Below, piece by piece: positions 52,057 to 60,181 of a stretch of DNA of 64,000 nucleotides (positions within the stretch are counted from its first letter, which is position 1; the number at the start of each line of letters is the position of its first letter). The stretch is taken from the NCBI GenBank assembly GCA_000380225.1, contig KB904821.1, positions 4,245,887 through 4,309,886 on the forward strand. The letters are read 5' to 3'. The notes beneath the pieces are model-generated. The model saw only the letters and a list, made by a program, of their open reading frames with translations. It had not been told where the DNA came from and searched no databases. This DNA comes from a filamentous cyanobacterium ESFC-1 (GTDB taxonomy: Bacteria; Cyanobacteriota; Cyanobacteriia; Cyanobacteriales; Spirulinaceae). The position numbers and the translations under genes were made by a program.

Positions 52057-53514
52057 TTAATTGTTTTTACAGTTATCGCAATGACCGCATTTGAAATTAA
52101 CCGCTTCTGAGCTAAAACCAAAGGCATTTAATAAGAACTGCCAGCGACAAGTTTTTGTGTTTAAATATTGCTGCATTTGTTTTTGAATTTGCGTTTGAGT
52201 TTGGCTGAGTTGTTTGATTTTCTGAGGATTAATTTTACCGATTTGGCGATAAGAAAAGGGGTCAAGCCATTGCACTTGATGAGCGCTGTGGAGTAATGCT
52301 AACGCGATCGCGCCCCCTCGGAATTGCTGAGAAACAGTGTTAATTTCCCCTTGTTTTGGAAGTTTCTGACTTAAGGTTTGAGCGAGTCGGTATTGTTTTT
52401 GTTGTTGTTCGCTGAAAAATTGGTTGCGCTGTTTATCTTCGGGATTCAATAATCCTGTGGGTTCACTGATTAAGGTTAACGCATCTGCCGAGGCGCGATC
52501 GCGTCCACCGCGACCGATTTCTTGGATATATTCAGAGAGTAAAATCGGTGCTTGAAAATGAGTGACCCAGCGCACATCGGGCTTATTAATTCCCATCCCA
52601 AAAGCACAAGTACACACCACGAATTGCAGTTTGTTTTCTAACCAATGTTGTTCGAGTTCCCGCCGTTCGTCTCCCCCTAAACCGGCGTGATAAGCTGCGG
52701 TTTGATAACCAACAGATTGCAACCATTGGGCTAAATTTTCGCTATCTTTACGAGAACGAACATACACCAAACCCGATTGTTTTTTATGGGCTTGGATGAA
52801 TTTTAACATCTGTTGCCGCCGTCCTCTGGGCGTACAAATGCGTTTAATTTTTAAGTTGAGATTGGGGCGATAAGGACTGATTAAAAAGAGTTCGGGTTGT
52901 TGTAATTGTAGCGTGGTACGGATGATTTTTTGGGCGTGAGGATCGGCGGTGGCAGTAAAGGCCGCGATCGCGAATTGTGTCCCTGGGGGTTTATGCTGGA
53001 GTAAAGCTGGACGGACTGCCCCCAAGCGACGATAAGCGGGACGAAAGGTGTCTCCCCACTGCACTAGACAATGGGCTTCATCGAGTATCAGACCGTTGAT
53101 GCGGAGATGCGGTTGTCGCAATCTGTCCCATATTGGCGGGCTAAGGAGGGTTTCGGGGGAAAGGTACAATAACCGCAGAGATTGGTTTTCTAAAGCTCTG
53201 AGGGTGCGAATTCGCTCGCGTCGGGGGATTTCTCCGTGTAGCGTGGCAGCAGGGAGATGGCGCGATCGCAATTCTTGGACTTGATTTTCCATTAATGCCA
53301 CTAACGGCGATACAACCAGGGTTAAGCCTTCTTGCAGTAATGCCGGAAGTTGGAAACAAATCGATTTTCCGCCCCCTGTCGGTAAGACAATTAAAGCGTC
53401 TTTTTGGGTTAATAAACTGCGGACAATTTCACCTTGGGGTGGTCGAAAATCGTCATATCCCCACAGTTTTTGAAAGGTACTGCGAACTTGTTGCCAATCT
53501 ACGCGATCGCCCAC
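52057..53514 (-). CDS. recQ: RecQ-family ATP-dependent DNA helicase, short form
   Basis: 485 residues. RecA-like domain 1 has FRPPQGEIVRSLL, Walker A PTGGGKS (Lys50) and DEAH at 145-148. Domain 2 has AYHAGLGGDERRELEQHW, VCTCAFGMGINKPDVRWV and IQEIGRGGRDRASADAL. The zinc-binding cysteines lie at the very end (CRWQFLLNAFGF ... CGHCDNC). The protein stops right after the zinc site, so the winged-helix and HRDC domains of E. coli RecQ are absent. A RecQ-type 3'-5' helicase role in repair is likely. Confidence 0.93.
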   Translation of the reverse strand: MGDRVDWQQVRSTFQKLWGYDDFRPPQGEIVRSLLTQKDALIVLPTGGGKSICFQLPALLQEGLTLVVSPLVALMENQVQELRSRHLPAATLHGEIPRRERIRTLRALENQSLRLLYLSPETLLSPPIWDRLRQPHLRINGLILDEAHCLVQWGDTFRPAYRRLGAVRPALLQHKPPGTQFAIAAFTATADPHAQKIIRTTLQLQQPELFLISPYRPNLNLKIKRICTPRGRRQQMLKFIQAHKKQSGLVYVRSRKDSENLAQWLQSVGYQTAAYHAGLGGDERRELEQHWLENKLQFVVCTCAFGMGINKPDVRWVTHFQAPILLSEYIQEIGRGGRDRASADALTLISEPTGLLNPEDKQRNQFFSEQQQKQYRLAQTLSQKLPKQGEINTVSQQFRGGAIALALLHSAHQVQWLDPFSYRQIGKINPQKIKQLSQTQTQIQKQMQQYLNTKTCRWQFLLNAFGFSSEAVNFKCGHCDNCKNN

Positions 53515-53549
53515 AATTTACACCCTGAAATTCAACAATAAACTCGCGA

Positions 53550-54041
53550 TTAAATGACTTGATAAACCACAACACCATCGGAGTCTCGATTGTAAACCCG
53601 AACCAAGTCCCATCGCTCTAATTCCATTAGAATTTCTTGTATTTTATCCGGTGAAGCTTCGGTAGCAATGACAAAATCTGATAAGGTCATTTCTCCTTGA
53701 TCTTTCCCCATTTTTAAGACCTCGACTTGCAGATTAGGCAGTTGTTTTAGGGTTGTCTTACTCGGTTGTATTGGCTTGTTTTGCCCTGATTTTCGGGCTT
53801 TCTGTACAGAAACAACATTTTCTACGGCAGCACCTAACATCAAAAAGCCGTAAAGAGGCGCTAAATCATCATCTAGAAAGTCATCTGATGCCAAAACGAT
53901 CGTTAGAAAAAATACAATCGCGGCGCTCAAGTAACGGACTGTATAAATATAGCCAGCGAAGGGAACGAAAAAGGTTAAAATTGAAGTGATTCCCTGGTTT
54001 TTTCGGGCGCGTCTTTGAATCTTAGAGCTTACATTATTCAT
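53550..54041 (-). CDS. membrane protein with C-terminal winged-helix-like domain, unknown
   Basis: 163 residues from the ATG at 54041; a start 12 codons upstream is possible. Two hydrophobic segments lie at ~17-35 (GITSILTFFVPFAGYIYTV) and ~38-75 (AAIVFFLTIVLASDD, LYGFLMLGAAVENVV). The last ~65 residues (EMTLSDFVIATEASPDKIQEILMELERWDLVRVYNR) resemble a winged helix used for protein or nucleic acid contacts. I do not recognise the family. It is upstream of recQ on the same strand, 35 bp apart. Confidence 0.7.
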   Translation of the reverse strand: MNNVSSKIQRRARKNQGITSILTFFVPFAGYIYTVRYLSAAIVFFLTIVLASDDFLDDDLAPLYGFLMLGAAVENVVSVQKARKSGQNKPIQPSKTTLKQLPNLQVEVLKMGKDQGEMTLSDFVIATEASPDKIQEILMELERWDLVRVYNRDSDGVVVYQVI

Positions 54042-54400
54042 GGCTTGGTCTCTCGTTGGGGTTGAAAGGTCAAACAAAAATATACTTTAACAGCAATTTT
54101 TGATTTTATCGTAAGTGTTGATTAAAATAGGTAATTTTTCTGATTAAACTTAGATTCAGTTGAGGGCTAGATGCGATCGCGTCGGGAAATATCCCAATAC
54201 TGAAGATTTGTTCCCATTAACCGATTTTTGATGAAGTCAAGCGATCTCGTTTCCCTTCCCCAGGGTTGACGCAGGGGCAAAAATTTTACCAAAAATGCCA
54301 ATTTGCGCTCAAAGATACAGTAAATTTGTCAATATTTGTTATAAATAATTAAATTAGTTAACAAATCATTAAGAGTAGTAAAGTTAAAAGGAGAACTGGC
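54042..54400. other. 359-bp divergent intergenic region
   Basis: No gene is seen. A/T-rich sequence near 54070-54150 and 54310-54380 should hold the promoters of the two divergent genes. AAAGGAG at about 54386 is a good Shine-Dalgarno site for the GTG at 54401. Confidence 0.5.
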
Positions 54401-54820
54401 GTGAACGCAGCAGAACAAGCGAAAAGCGTACAGATCGCCTCTAAAATCGCCACTGCCGTCAATTTATTTAAGGAGCAATTTCCCGACGCGAAAGCCGACC
54501 TCAAGCCCTGGAGAAATGACCCAGACACCCAGGAAATGGTCGATCCAGACTCGATTGATATTGGCTTTCATCTTCCGGGGTGGAGTCCTCGCTATCAAGG
54601 CCGCAGTATTTTAGTGCAGATTCGCTTTTACCAAGACCCCGTAGAGAAGTCCTATCGCTTGATTGGCTTAGAAATTGCCGCATTCAACCATAAGGGGGAA
54701 GCGTGGCGGCTTTCGACGGTAGAAAATTGGCGCATTGTAGGCGATTCTCCCCCCGCAGATGATATTATCGAGAGACTTAAGCTTTTTTGCCGTCAGGTGT
54801 TTGAGGTGTTTCTGGATTAG
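54401..54820 (+). CDS. conserved-type soluble protein of unknown function, 139 aa
   Basis: GTG start at 54401 with a well-placed AAAAGGAGAA upstream. Alpha/beta protein with no signal or membrane segment: AAEQAKSVQIASKIATAVNLFKEQF, then SIDIGFHLPGWSPRYQGRSILVQIRFYQDP, SYRLIGLEIAAFNHKGEAW and a C-terminal amphipathic helix DIIERLKLFCRQVFEVFLD. I do not recognise a function. It overlaps the 3' end of the convergent DCC-family gene by 44 bp, an unusually long tail overlap. Confidence 0.75.
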   Translation: MNAAEQAKSVQIASKIATAVNLFKEQFPDAKADLKPWRNDPDTQEMVDPDSIDIGFHLPGWSPRYQGRSILVQIRFYQDPVEKSYRLIGLEIAAFNHKGEAWRLSTVENWRIVGDSPPADDIIERLKLFCRQVFEVFLD

Positions 54821-55214
54821 CCGCACAGCCGACGGGATAAGGGGCATGATAGGTTTGAGACCGTTTCCCAAACCATTGATAGCGGTTGTCGCGGATTTGG
54901 TCGTAGACGCGATCGCCCAGAAATTTCAGACCGGGTAGGTTACGATACAAATCGATCAAGGTATTGCCCAAGGGTAGCAGATGGGCGATCTTTTCGGCGG
55001 CGTTGCTGCCTTGCCAACGACGAGAGGGGTTTTCCGCATCGATGAGTATCATCCCCATTTCGCAATCTGCGGCGCTAATATCGAAATCTGAGAGGGTTTG
55101 CTGGTCTTGCATGGGGATGTAGTCAAAACGCTGGCCGCGGTCGATTTTAGCCAGGGTTTCGGTAAAGTTAGAACACAGGTTACAGTCGCCGTCGTAAATA
55201 ACGTGGTATTGCAT
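54777..55214 (-). CDS. DCC-family thiol-disulfide oxidoreductase-like protein (DUF393)
   Basis: 145 residues. The diagnostic D-x-D-C-x-x-C motif is at the N-terminus (VIYDGDCNLCSNF, Cys11 and Cys14), followed by FDYIPMQDQQTL, GMILIDAENPSRRWQGSNAAEKIAHLL and YDQIRDNRYQWFGKR, all typical of DUF393. A redox role is inferred from the CxxC. The C-terminal 15 residues (CAANPETPQTPDGKKA) are unstructured and encoded in the overlap with the convergent gene. Confidence 0.9.
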   Translation of the reverse strand: MQYHVIYDGDCNLCSNFTETLAKIDRGQRFDYIPMQDQQTLSDFDISAADCEMGMILIDAENPSRRWQGSNAAEKIAHLLPLGNTLIDLYRNLPGLKFLGDRVYDQIRDNRYQWFGKRSQTYHAPYPVGCAANPETPQTPDGKKA

Positions 55215-55263
55215 ATTTATTTGCTATCGTCAAGGAAGTTTCACCTTTCTTAACTTTAGCGCG

Positions 55264-55358
55264 ATTAATTGGTCATTGGTCATTGGTCATTGGTCATTGG
55301 TCATTAGTCATTGGTCATTGGTCATTGGTCATTGGTCATTAGTCATTAGTCATTAGTC
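55264..55358. repeat. heptad repeat array ATTGGTC/ATTAGTC
   Basis: About 13 units of TTGGTCA/TTAGTCA in perfect 7-bp phase between the DCC gene and the pirin gene. Confidence 0.95.
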
Positions 55359-55413
55359 AGCACCAACGATTGAGTACTCTTTCTTTCTTATTCCTTGAGA
55401 GATGGGGATGAGC

Positions 55414-56112
55414 TTACGACAAATCAAATAATAAAATTTCGGCTTGTTCTGAGGCTGAGATAACCAGTTTTTCTTCGTTACTCATTGCCACACCATCTCC
55501 AGCCTTGAGGGAGTTATTATTCACTGAAATTGCCCCTTGTGCGACTTGTAGCCAAGCGTGACGCTGGGGAGAAAGACAATAATAAATTTGTTGGCCAGGG
55601 TGTAAAATCCCTGCGTACAATTCTACATCTTGATGAATCGTAACGGCATTATTTTTACCCTTCGGGGCTGCGACAAGGTGAAGTTGATTCGGGTTTTGCG
55701 CGATCGCAAACTGTTTTTGTTCATAACTCGGTTGGAGGTTTGGGGTATCGGGAAAAAGCCAGATTTGCAGTAAATGAACGTCATCGGTTTTGGAGGGATT
55801 ATATTCACTATGGGTAATTCCTGTACCTGCGCTCATTCTTTGTACTTCTCCGGGTCGAATGATTGACCCATTTCCTAAACTGTCTTGATGTTCGAGTGCG
55901 CCGTTTAAAACATAGGTGATAATCTCCATATCGCGATGACTATGGCTAGGAAATCCCCCTCCCGGTTGGACGCGATCTTCGTTAATAACGCGCAAACTTC
56001 TAAAGCCTAAATAATTGCGATCGTAATAGTTGGCAAAGGAAAAGGTATGATAAGTGTTGAGCCAACCGAAGTTAGCATGACCGCGTTCTTCTGCTTTACG
56101 AATAGTAATCAT
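55414..56112 (-). CDS. pirin family protein (YhhW-type, possible quercetin 2,3-dioxygenase)
   Basis: 232 residues, bicupin fold. Metal ligands fall at the same positions as in E. coli YhhW by my count: His57 and His59 (PSHSHRDMEI), and His101 and Glu103 (GITHSEYNP). Other family phrases are RKAEERGHANFGWLNTYHTFSF and HLLQIWLFPDTPNLQPSYEQ. YhhW degrades quercetin in vitro; the natural role is unclear. The gene is divergent from an HxlR regulator across 98 bp, the usual arrangement for a regulator that controls its neighbour. Confidence 0.93.
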   Translation of the reverse strand: MITIRKAEERGHANFGWLNTYHTFSFANYYDRNYLGFRSLRVINEDRVQPGGGFPSHSHRDMEIITYVLNGALEHQDSLGNGSIIRPGEVQRMSAGTGITHSEYNPSKTDDVHLLQIWLFPDTPNLQPSYEQKQFAIAQNPNQLHLVAAPKGKNNAVTIHQDVELYAGILHPGQQIYYCLSPQRHAWLQVAQGAISVNNNSLKAGDGVAMSNEEKLVISASEQAEILLFDLS

Positions 56113-56210
56113 ATTTCCTCTTGGTGCAATAGTTATTTTTTAATTTAGACGGTGTACAGTATTTTTGAGAAGTACGCACTTTGAAGTAAGGTAGTACCCA
56201 AAAAGTAACG

Positions 56211-56543
56211 ATGGCAAAATCTTCAGATTCAAAAAAGCAAGTTCATTGTCCGGTTGAGAAGACAATAAAAGCTATTGGAGGACGCTGGAAAGTGCTGATT
56301 CTGCGGGAACTTTTTACCGGAGTCAAGCGGTTTAACCAGTTACAGCGATCTTTACCGGGAATTACGGCCAAAATGCTAACCCAGCAGTTACGAGAAATGG
56401 AAGCCGATGGTATTATCCAGCGTCAGGTTTACGCCCAAGTCCCACCCAAGGTAGAATATTCTTTGACGGCTTTGGGGGAAAGTTTACAGCCAATTATTCA
56501 AGAAATGCACGCCTGGGGTTTGAGTCATGGCGATGAAATTTAA
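56211..56543 (+). CDS. HxlR-family transcriptional regulator
   Basis: 110 residues, a single winged-helix domain: CPVEKTIKAIGGRWKVLILRELFTGVKRFNQLQRSLPGI, then TAKMLTQQLREMEADGIIQRQVY and PPKVEYSLTALGESLQPII. Cys at the start of the domain (HCPVE) is the residue used for redox or aldehyde sensing in several HxlR members. It is divergent from the pirin gene, which it probably controls; the shared 98-bp interval would hold its operator. Confidence 0.94.
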   Translation: MAKSSDSKKQVHCPVEKTIKAIGGRWKVLILRELFTGVKRFNQLQRSLPGITAKMLTQQLREMEADGIIQRQVYAQVPPKVEYSLTALGESLQPIIQEMHAWGLSHGDEI

Positions 56544-56580
56544 AAAGAGTAACTCTTTAATTTAGATTAATAGAAAAGTT

Positions 56581-56928
56581 ATGCAAAATACGCGCTTAAG
56601 TACATTGTTCGATCGGTTGGGCGATCGCGTGGTAACATTGTTTAGCAATCCTTGGCGTAGAATTGCTTTAGTTTCCATTAGTTTTTTGTTCGGCTTCTTT
56701 TTAGGGGGGAGTGCGTTAACCAGTACCGCCGGGCAGTTAGCATTTTGGGATGTTCCTGCCGCAGGACTTGTGGTGTTGGTCACAGAAATTACGAGTCGTT
56801 TTATTTATCGTCAACCCCGTCGCAATTCAGACATAACACGGACGAGTTTATTGGCTGATGTCTTAAATGCGCTGAAGATTGGTTTGACTTATGGGCTATT
56901 TTTAGAAGCGTTTAAACTCAATTCTTAG
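56581..56928 (+). CDS. Ycf20 / DUF565 family membrane protein
   Basis: 115 residues. The signature N-terminus RLSTLFDRLGDRVVTLFSNPWRRIALVSISFLFGFFLGG matches the Ycf20/DUF565 family found in cyanobacteria and plastids, with membrane segments at ~27-44 and ~58-75. The tail RTSLLADVLNALKIGLTYGLFLEAFKL is typical. In algae and plants members affect non-photochemical quenching; here a thylakoid role is inferred only. It is 37 bp after the HxlR stop, and may be read through from it. Confidence 0.88.
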   Translation: MQNTRLSTLFDRLGDRVVTLFSNPWRRIALVSISFLFGFFLGGSALTSTAGQLAFWDVPAAGLVVLVTEITSRFIYRQPRRNSDITRTSLLADVLNALKIGLTYGLFLEAFKLNS

Positions 56929-57077
56929 TTATTATTAAGCCCTTGCCCCTTTCCTCCTCTCCCACGGGGATAAGGGCTTATAATTTTTATTGGGAATTAC
57001 GATAAGGTTACAATACTCTAGGGAATTGACGAATGTTGCAGTTGCAACTTTCCCCCGGCAAAGCTGTCAACTAATTT

Positions 57078-58130
57078 ATGTCAGTTACAACTATTTTACA
57101 ATCTTGGCGCAGGGGTAATGCTCCCCAGTCTGAGGAGTTACAATTTTGCCTCCAACAAGCGTTAAAACAGCCCAAGCAAGCGCCAGCTTTTGGCATTACG
57201 AATGATACAGGATTGGCGAAAATAGAGGCGCGATCGCGATTATTTCAAGCCAGCATTCAAGATGTTGAAAAGGCTTGTTTGGCAAGGGGTTTAACGGATT
57301 TTAAAACCGTTTATAAATTGGCGTGGCAGTTGTGGTTGCCCCTGGCGATGCAGCTACACGAAGCGAGGTCAAACCACGGAAAACCGTTGATTCAGGGGCT
57401 ACTAGGGGGACAAGGTACGGGAAAGACCACAATATCTTTTCTATTACAAATAATATTACAACATTTGGGCGATCGCGCGATCGCGATTTCTCTTGATGAC
57501 TTGTATCTCAGCTACAAAGCCCGTCAAACCCTGCAACAGCAAGATTCTCGCTTACTTTGGCGGGGGCCGCCAGGGACTCACGATCTCGCTGAGGGGATTC
57601 GGGTACTCGACGAGTTGCGATCGCCCTCCAAGCCTGAAATTCTCATCCCTCGCTTTGACAAATCCTGGCACAATGGCGCAGGCGATCGCGTCGAGCCAGT
57701 CCCTGTAACGCCAGGGGATATAATATTCTTTGAGGGCTGGTGTGTGGGGGTGCAACCGTTAACCGAGTCAGCATTTACCCATCCCCCTTGCCCCATCGTC
57801 ACCCCAGACGACCGGAAATTCGCCCTAGACTGCAACAAACGCCTGAAAACCCTACCCCTTTGGCAGCGTCTTGACCGCTTAATCGTGCTAAATCCCGTGG
57901 ATTATCGCTCTTGTCAGCAATGGCGCAAAGAAGCCGAACAAAAAATGAGAAACCAGAGGAAAAGCGGCATGAGCGACAGCGAAATTGAGCAATTCGTTGA
58001 ATATTTTTGGAAAGCCCTCCACCCTGAGTTATTTCTCCCACCTTTACTACAAAACCCCGATGTAGTGGATTTAGTGATTGAAATAAATCCCGATCGCAGT
58101 CCCGGTAAAATTTATCAACCGAGTGCATAA
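57078..58130 (+). CDS. glyK: D-glycerate 3-kinase (plant/cyanobacterial type)
   Basis: 350 residues. It phosphorylates D-glycerate to 3-phosphoglycerate, the last step of photorespiration. Walker A is LLGGQGTGKTTISFLL at ~117-132; SLDDLYLSYKARQTL, LLWRGPPGTHDLAEGIRVLDEL and PRFDKSWHNGAGDR are the glycerate kinase signatures; EGWCVGVQPL follows. The N-terminal ~100 residues are a family-specific helical extension. Gene order gives no operon; a half-copy of the 131-bp repeat end (TTTATTGGGAATTACGATA) lies upstream near 56983. Confidence 0.93.
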   Translation: MSVTTILQSWRRGNAPQSEELQFCLQQALKQPKQAPAFGITNDTGLAKIEARSRLFQASIQDVEKACLARGLTDFKTVYKLAWQLWLPLAMQLHEARSNHGKPLIQGLLGGQGTGKTTISFLLQIILQHLGDRAIAISLDDLYLSYKARQTLQQQDSRLLWRGPPGTHDLAEGIRVLDELRSPSKPEILIPRFDKSWHNGAGDRVEPVPVTPGDIIFFEGWCVGVQPLTESAFTHPPCPIVTPDDRKFALDCNKRLKTLPLWQRLDRLIVLNPVDYRSCQQWRKEAEQKMRNQRKSGMSDSEIEQFVEYFWKALHPELFLPPLLQNPDVVDLVIEINPDRSPGKIYQPSA

Positions 58131-58343
58131 CCGTGAAAACTCTATGGTATGAGCAAGAAGAAGGGTAATTTTGTCCTGATGCAGGACGCGATCGCGGTTA
58201 ATAACTTAGTGAATATACTTAAACAAGCCCCCTTTTTTCTTTATAAGGTGTTGTATTTACTGAAATAAATTTTGCTAAGTTTGTTTGAGGCAGTTGACCT
58301 ACCTGAATTTACTTAATCTTACTGACACTGCCCGAGAGAGTTT

Positions 58344-60080
58344 ATGGTCATTTTACGCAGCACTCAAACCGATCGACTTATGCGTTACCGTCGTTGGCGG
58401 ATTCAGAATAAAATTGGCTTTGGTTATAGTTTAGCTTTAGGAATTGGTTTTTTCGGTTCGATGTTAGGTCTAGTCGTGGCTGATTATTACCAAGGTCAAG
58501 GGGTGAAACAACTGGCAGATGCTAATATTCAAGCCCAATTACTCGTTGAATTAAAAGCCGAAATTGAGCGATCGCAATATTATGGTCTACGGGCTACTAT
58601 TTTTCAAGATGAGTCTACTTCTCAACCAGAGAATATACAGCAATTTCAGCAAAGTTTAGCAGAAATCAAATCTCTCCGAACGCAAATTAATAACTTTTTT
58701 AATCGCAATCCTGCTTGGACAGCCAGCGATTTTTCAGAAATTGATGCTTTGCTCCTCAATGTGATTAATCAGCTTGAGCAATTTCAGGAATTCTACCTGA
58801 ATAATCCAGAAATAGCGCAACAACTCCAAAACAATGAAATCGATAGTTTACTAACCACGCAAAAATCTATCGAAACCTTAAATGATATTGTTGCCATTGC
58901 TCAAAATCAATCTCGTCAAGCCGAAATTGAATTAGAAAATGCTCAAGGTATTGAAAAACTCGTTATTGTTTTGAGTGCTTCAATCGCCGTTATTATTGCC
59001 GGAATCATCGCGCTACAAACAACAAAGTCAATTACAAAACCTTTGATTCACCTCAATTCTATCGCTCAAAAAGCTGCTCAAGAATCTAATTTTAAATTGC
59101 GTGTTCCTGTTACTACAGAAGACGAAATTGGGACATTATCTCAATCGTTTAATTGGCTGGTTAAAAGTGTAGCAGAACGAACTCAAGAACTACAAGTAAC
59201 AGCAACAACGGCTGAAGCCCAAGCCCAAGAATTACGTCAAACTCTCAAACAGTTACAAGAAACACAACTGCAACTCATTCAAACTGAAAAAATGTCAAGT
59301 TTGGGACAATTAGTTGCAGGAGTAGCCCACGAAATCAACAATCCGGTTAACTTTATCCACGGTAATCTTGAATATGCTTTAGAATACGTTGATGTTTTAT
59401 TTACGATTGTAGAACTATACCAAAAACAAGGCATCATCACGCCAGAAATAGAACAACGGGTGGCAGAATATGACTTAGACTACATCAAAACAGATTTACC
59501 CCGTTTACTAGAATCAATGCGCGTGGGGACACAACGAATTAATAGCATTGTGATGTCTTTGCGTATCTTTTCCCGTCTCGATGAAGCTACGGTTAAAGAG
59601 GTTGATATTCATACCGGAATTGATAGCACTTTGATGATTTTGCAATCGCGTCTAAAAGCCACTTCCCAACGTCGAGAAATTCAAGTTATTACGGAATACA
59701 GCGATTTACCAGACATTGAATGTTATGCTGGACAACTGAATCAAGTTTTTATGAATCTTTTGGTTAATGCTATTGACGCATTAGAAGAAGTCGCAGATAA
59801 GCAAAAAGATTTAAAAATCTGGGTTCAAACTACGCGATCGCGCAACGGCCAAGTTGTGATTAAAATTAAAGATAATGGCCCCGGTATTCCCGAAGAAGCC
59901 AAAACCCGTTTATTTGACCCCTTCTTTACCACCAAACCCATCGGAAAAGGCACAGGATTAGGATTATCAATCAGCTATCGCATTATCGCTGAAAAACATA
60001 AAGGTCAATTGCGCTGTGTTTCTCAAGTGGGACAAGGCACAGAATTTATCATTTCTATACCTACTCAACTTTCTAAATAG
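58344..60080 (+). CDS. membrane sensor histidine kinase with HAMP domain
   Basis: 578 residues. TM1 lies at ~25-47 (GFGYSLALGIGFFGSMLGLVVA), then a helical periplasmic sensor of ~155 residues with no recognisable ligand motif (CHASE3-like four-helix bundle), TM2 at ~207-226 (LVIVLSASIAVIIAGIIALQ), HAMP to ~275 and a coiled coil. HisKA carries His329 in LVAGVAHEINNPVNFI. HATPase_c has NLLVNAIDALEE, DNGPGIPEEAK and GKGTGLGLSIS. This HEINNP type with a short loop is common in cyanobacteria. No response regulator is adjacent. Confidence 0.93.
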   Translation: MVILRSTQTDRLMRYRRWRIQNKIGFGYSLALGIGFFGSMLGLVVADYYQGQGVKQLADANIQAQLLVELKAEIERSQYYGLRATIFQDESTSQPENIQQFQQSLAEIKSLRTQINNFFNRNPAWTASDFSEIDALLLNVINQLEQFQEFYLNNPEIAQQLQNNEIDSLLTTQKSIETLNDIVAIAQNQSRQAEIELENAQGIEKLVIVLSASIAVIIAGIIALQTTKSITKPLIHLNSIAQKAAQESNFKLRVPVTTEDEIGTLSQSFNWLVKSVAERTQELQVTATTAEAQAQELRQTLKQLQETQLQLIQTEKMSSLGQLVAGVAHEINNPVNFIHGNLEYALEYVDVLFTIVELYQKQGIITPEIEQRVAEYDLDYIKTDLPRLLESMRVGTQRINSIVMSLRIFSRLDEATVKEVDIHTGIDSTLMILQSRLKATSQRREIQVITEYSDLPDIECYAGQLNQVFMNLLVNAIDALEEVADKQKDLKIWVQTTRSRNGQVVIKIKDNGPGIPEEAKTRLFDPFFTTKPIGKGTGLGLSISYRIIAEKHKGQLRCVSQVGQGTEFIISIPTQLSK

Positions 60081-60129
60081 TATCCAAGGATAACGTTTTT
60101 TCGAGAGTCCACTGGTTTTTGTTATTGAT

Positions 60130-60180
60130 TTATAGTATGGCAAATAACAAACAACCAACAACGAACAACCAACAACAAAA
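60130..60180 (+). repeat. heptad repeat (AACAACC/AACAAAC) directly before glycosyltransferase start
   Basis: AACAAACAACCAACAACGAA-type units lie in frame between an upstream ATG (60119) and the likely start ATG (60182), encoding NNKQPTTNNQQQK if translated. Confidence 0.85.
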
Positions 60181-60181
60181 A

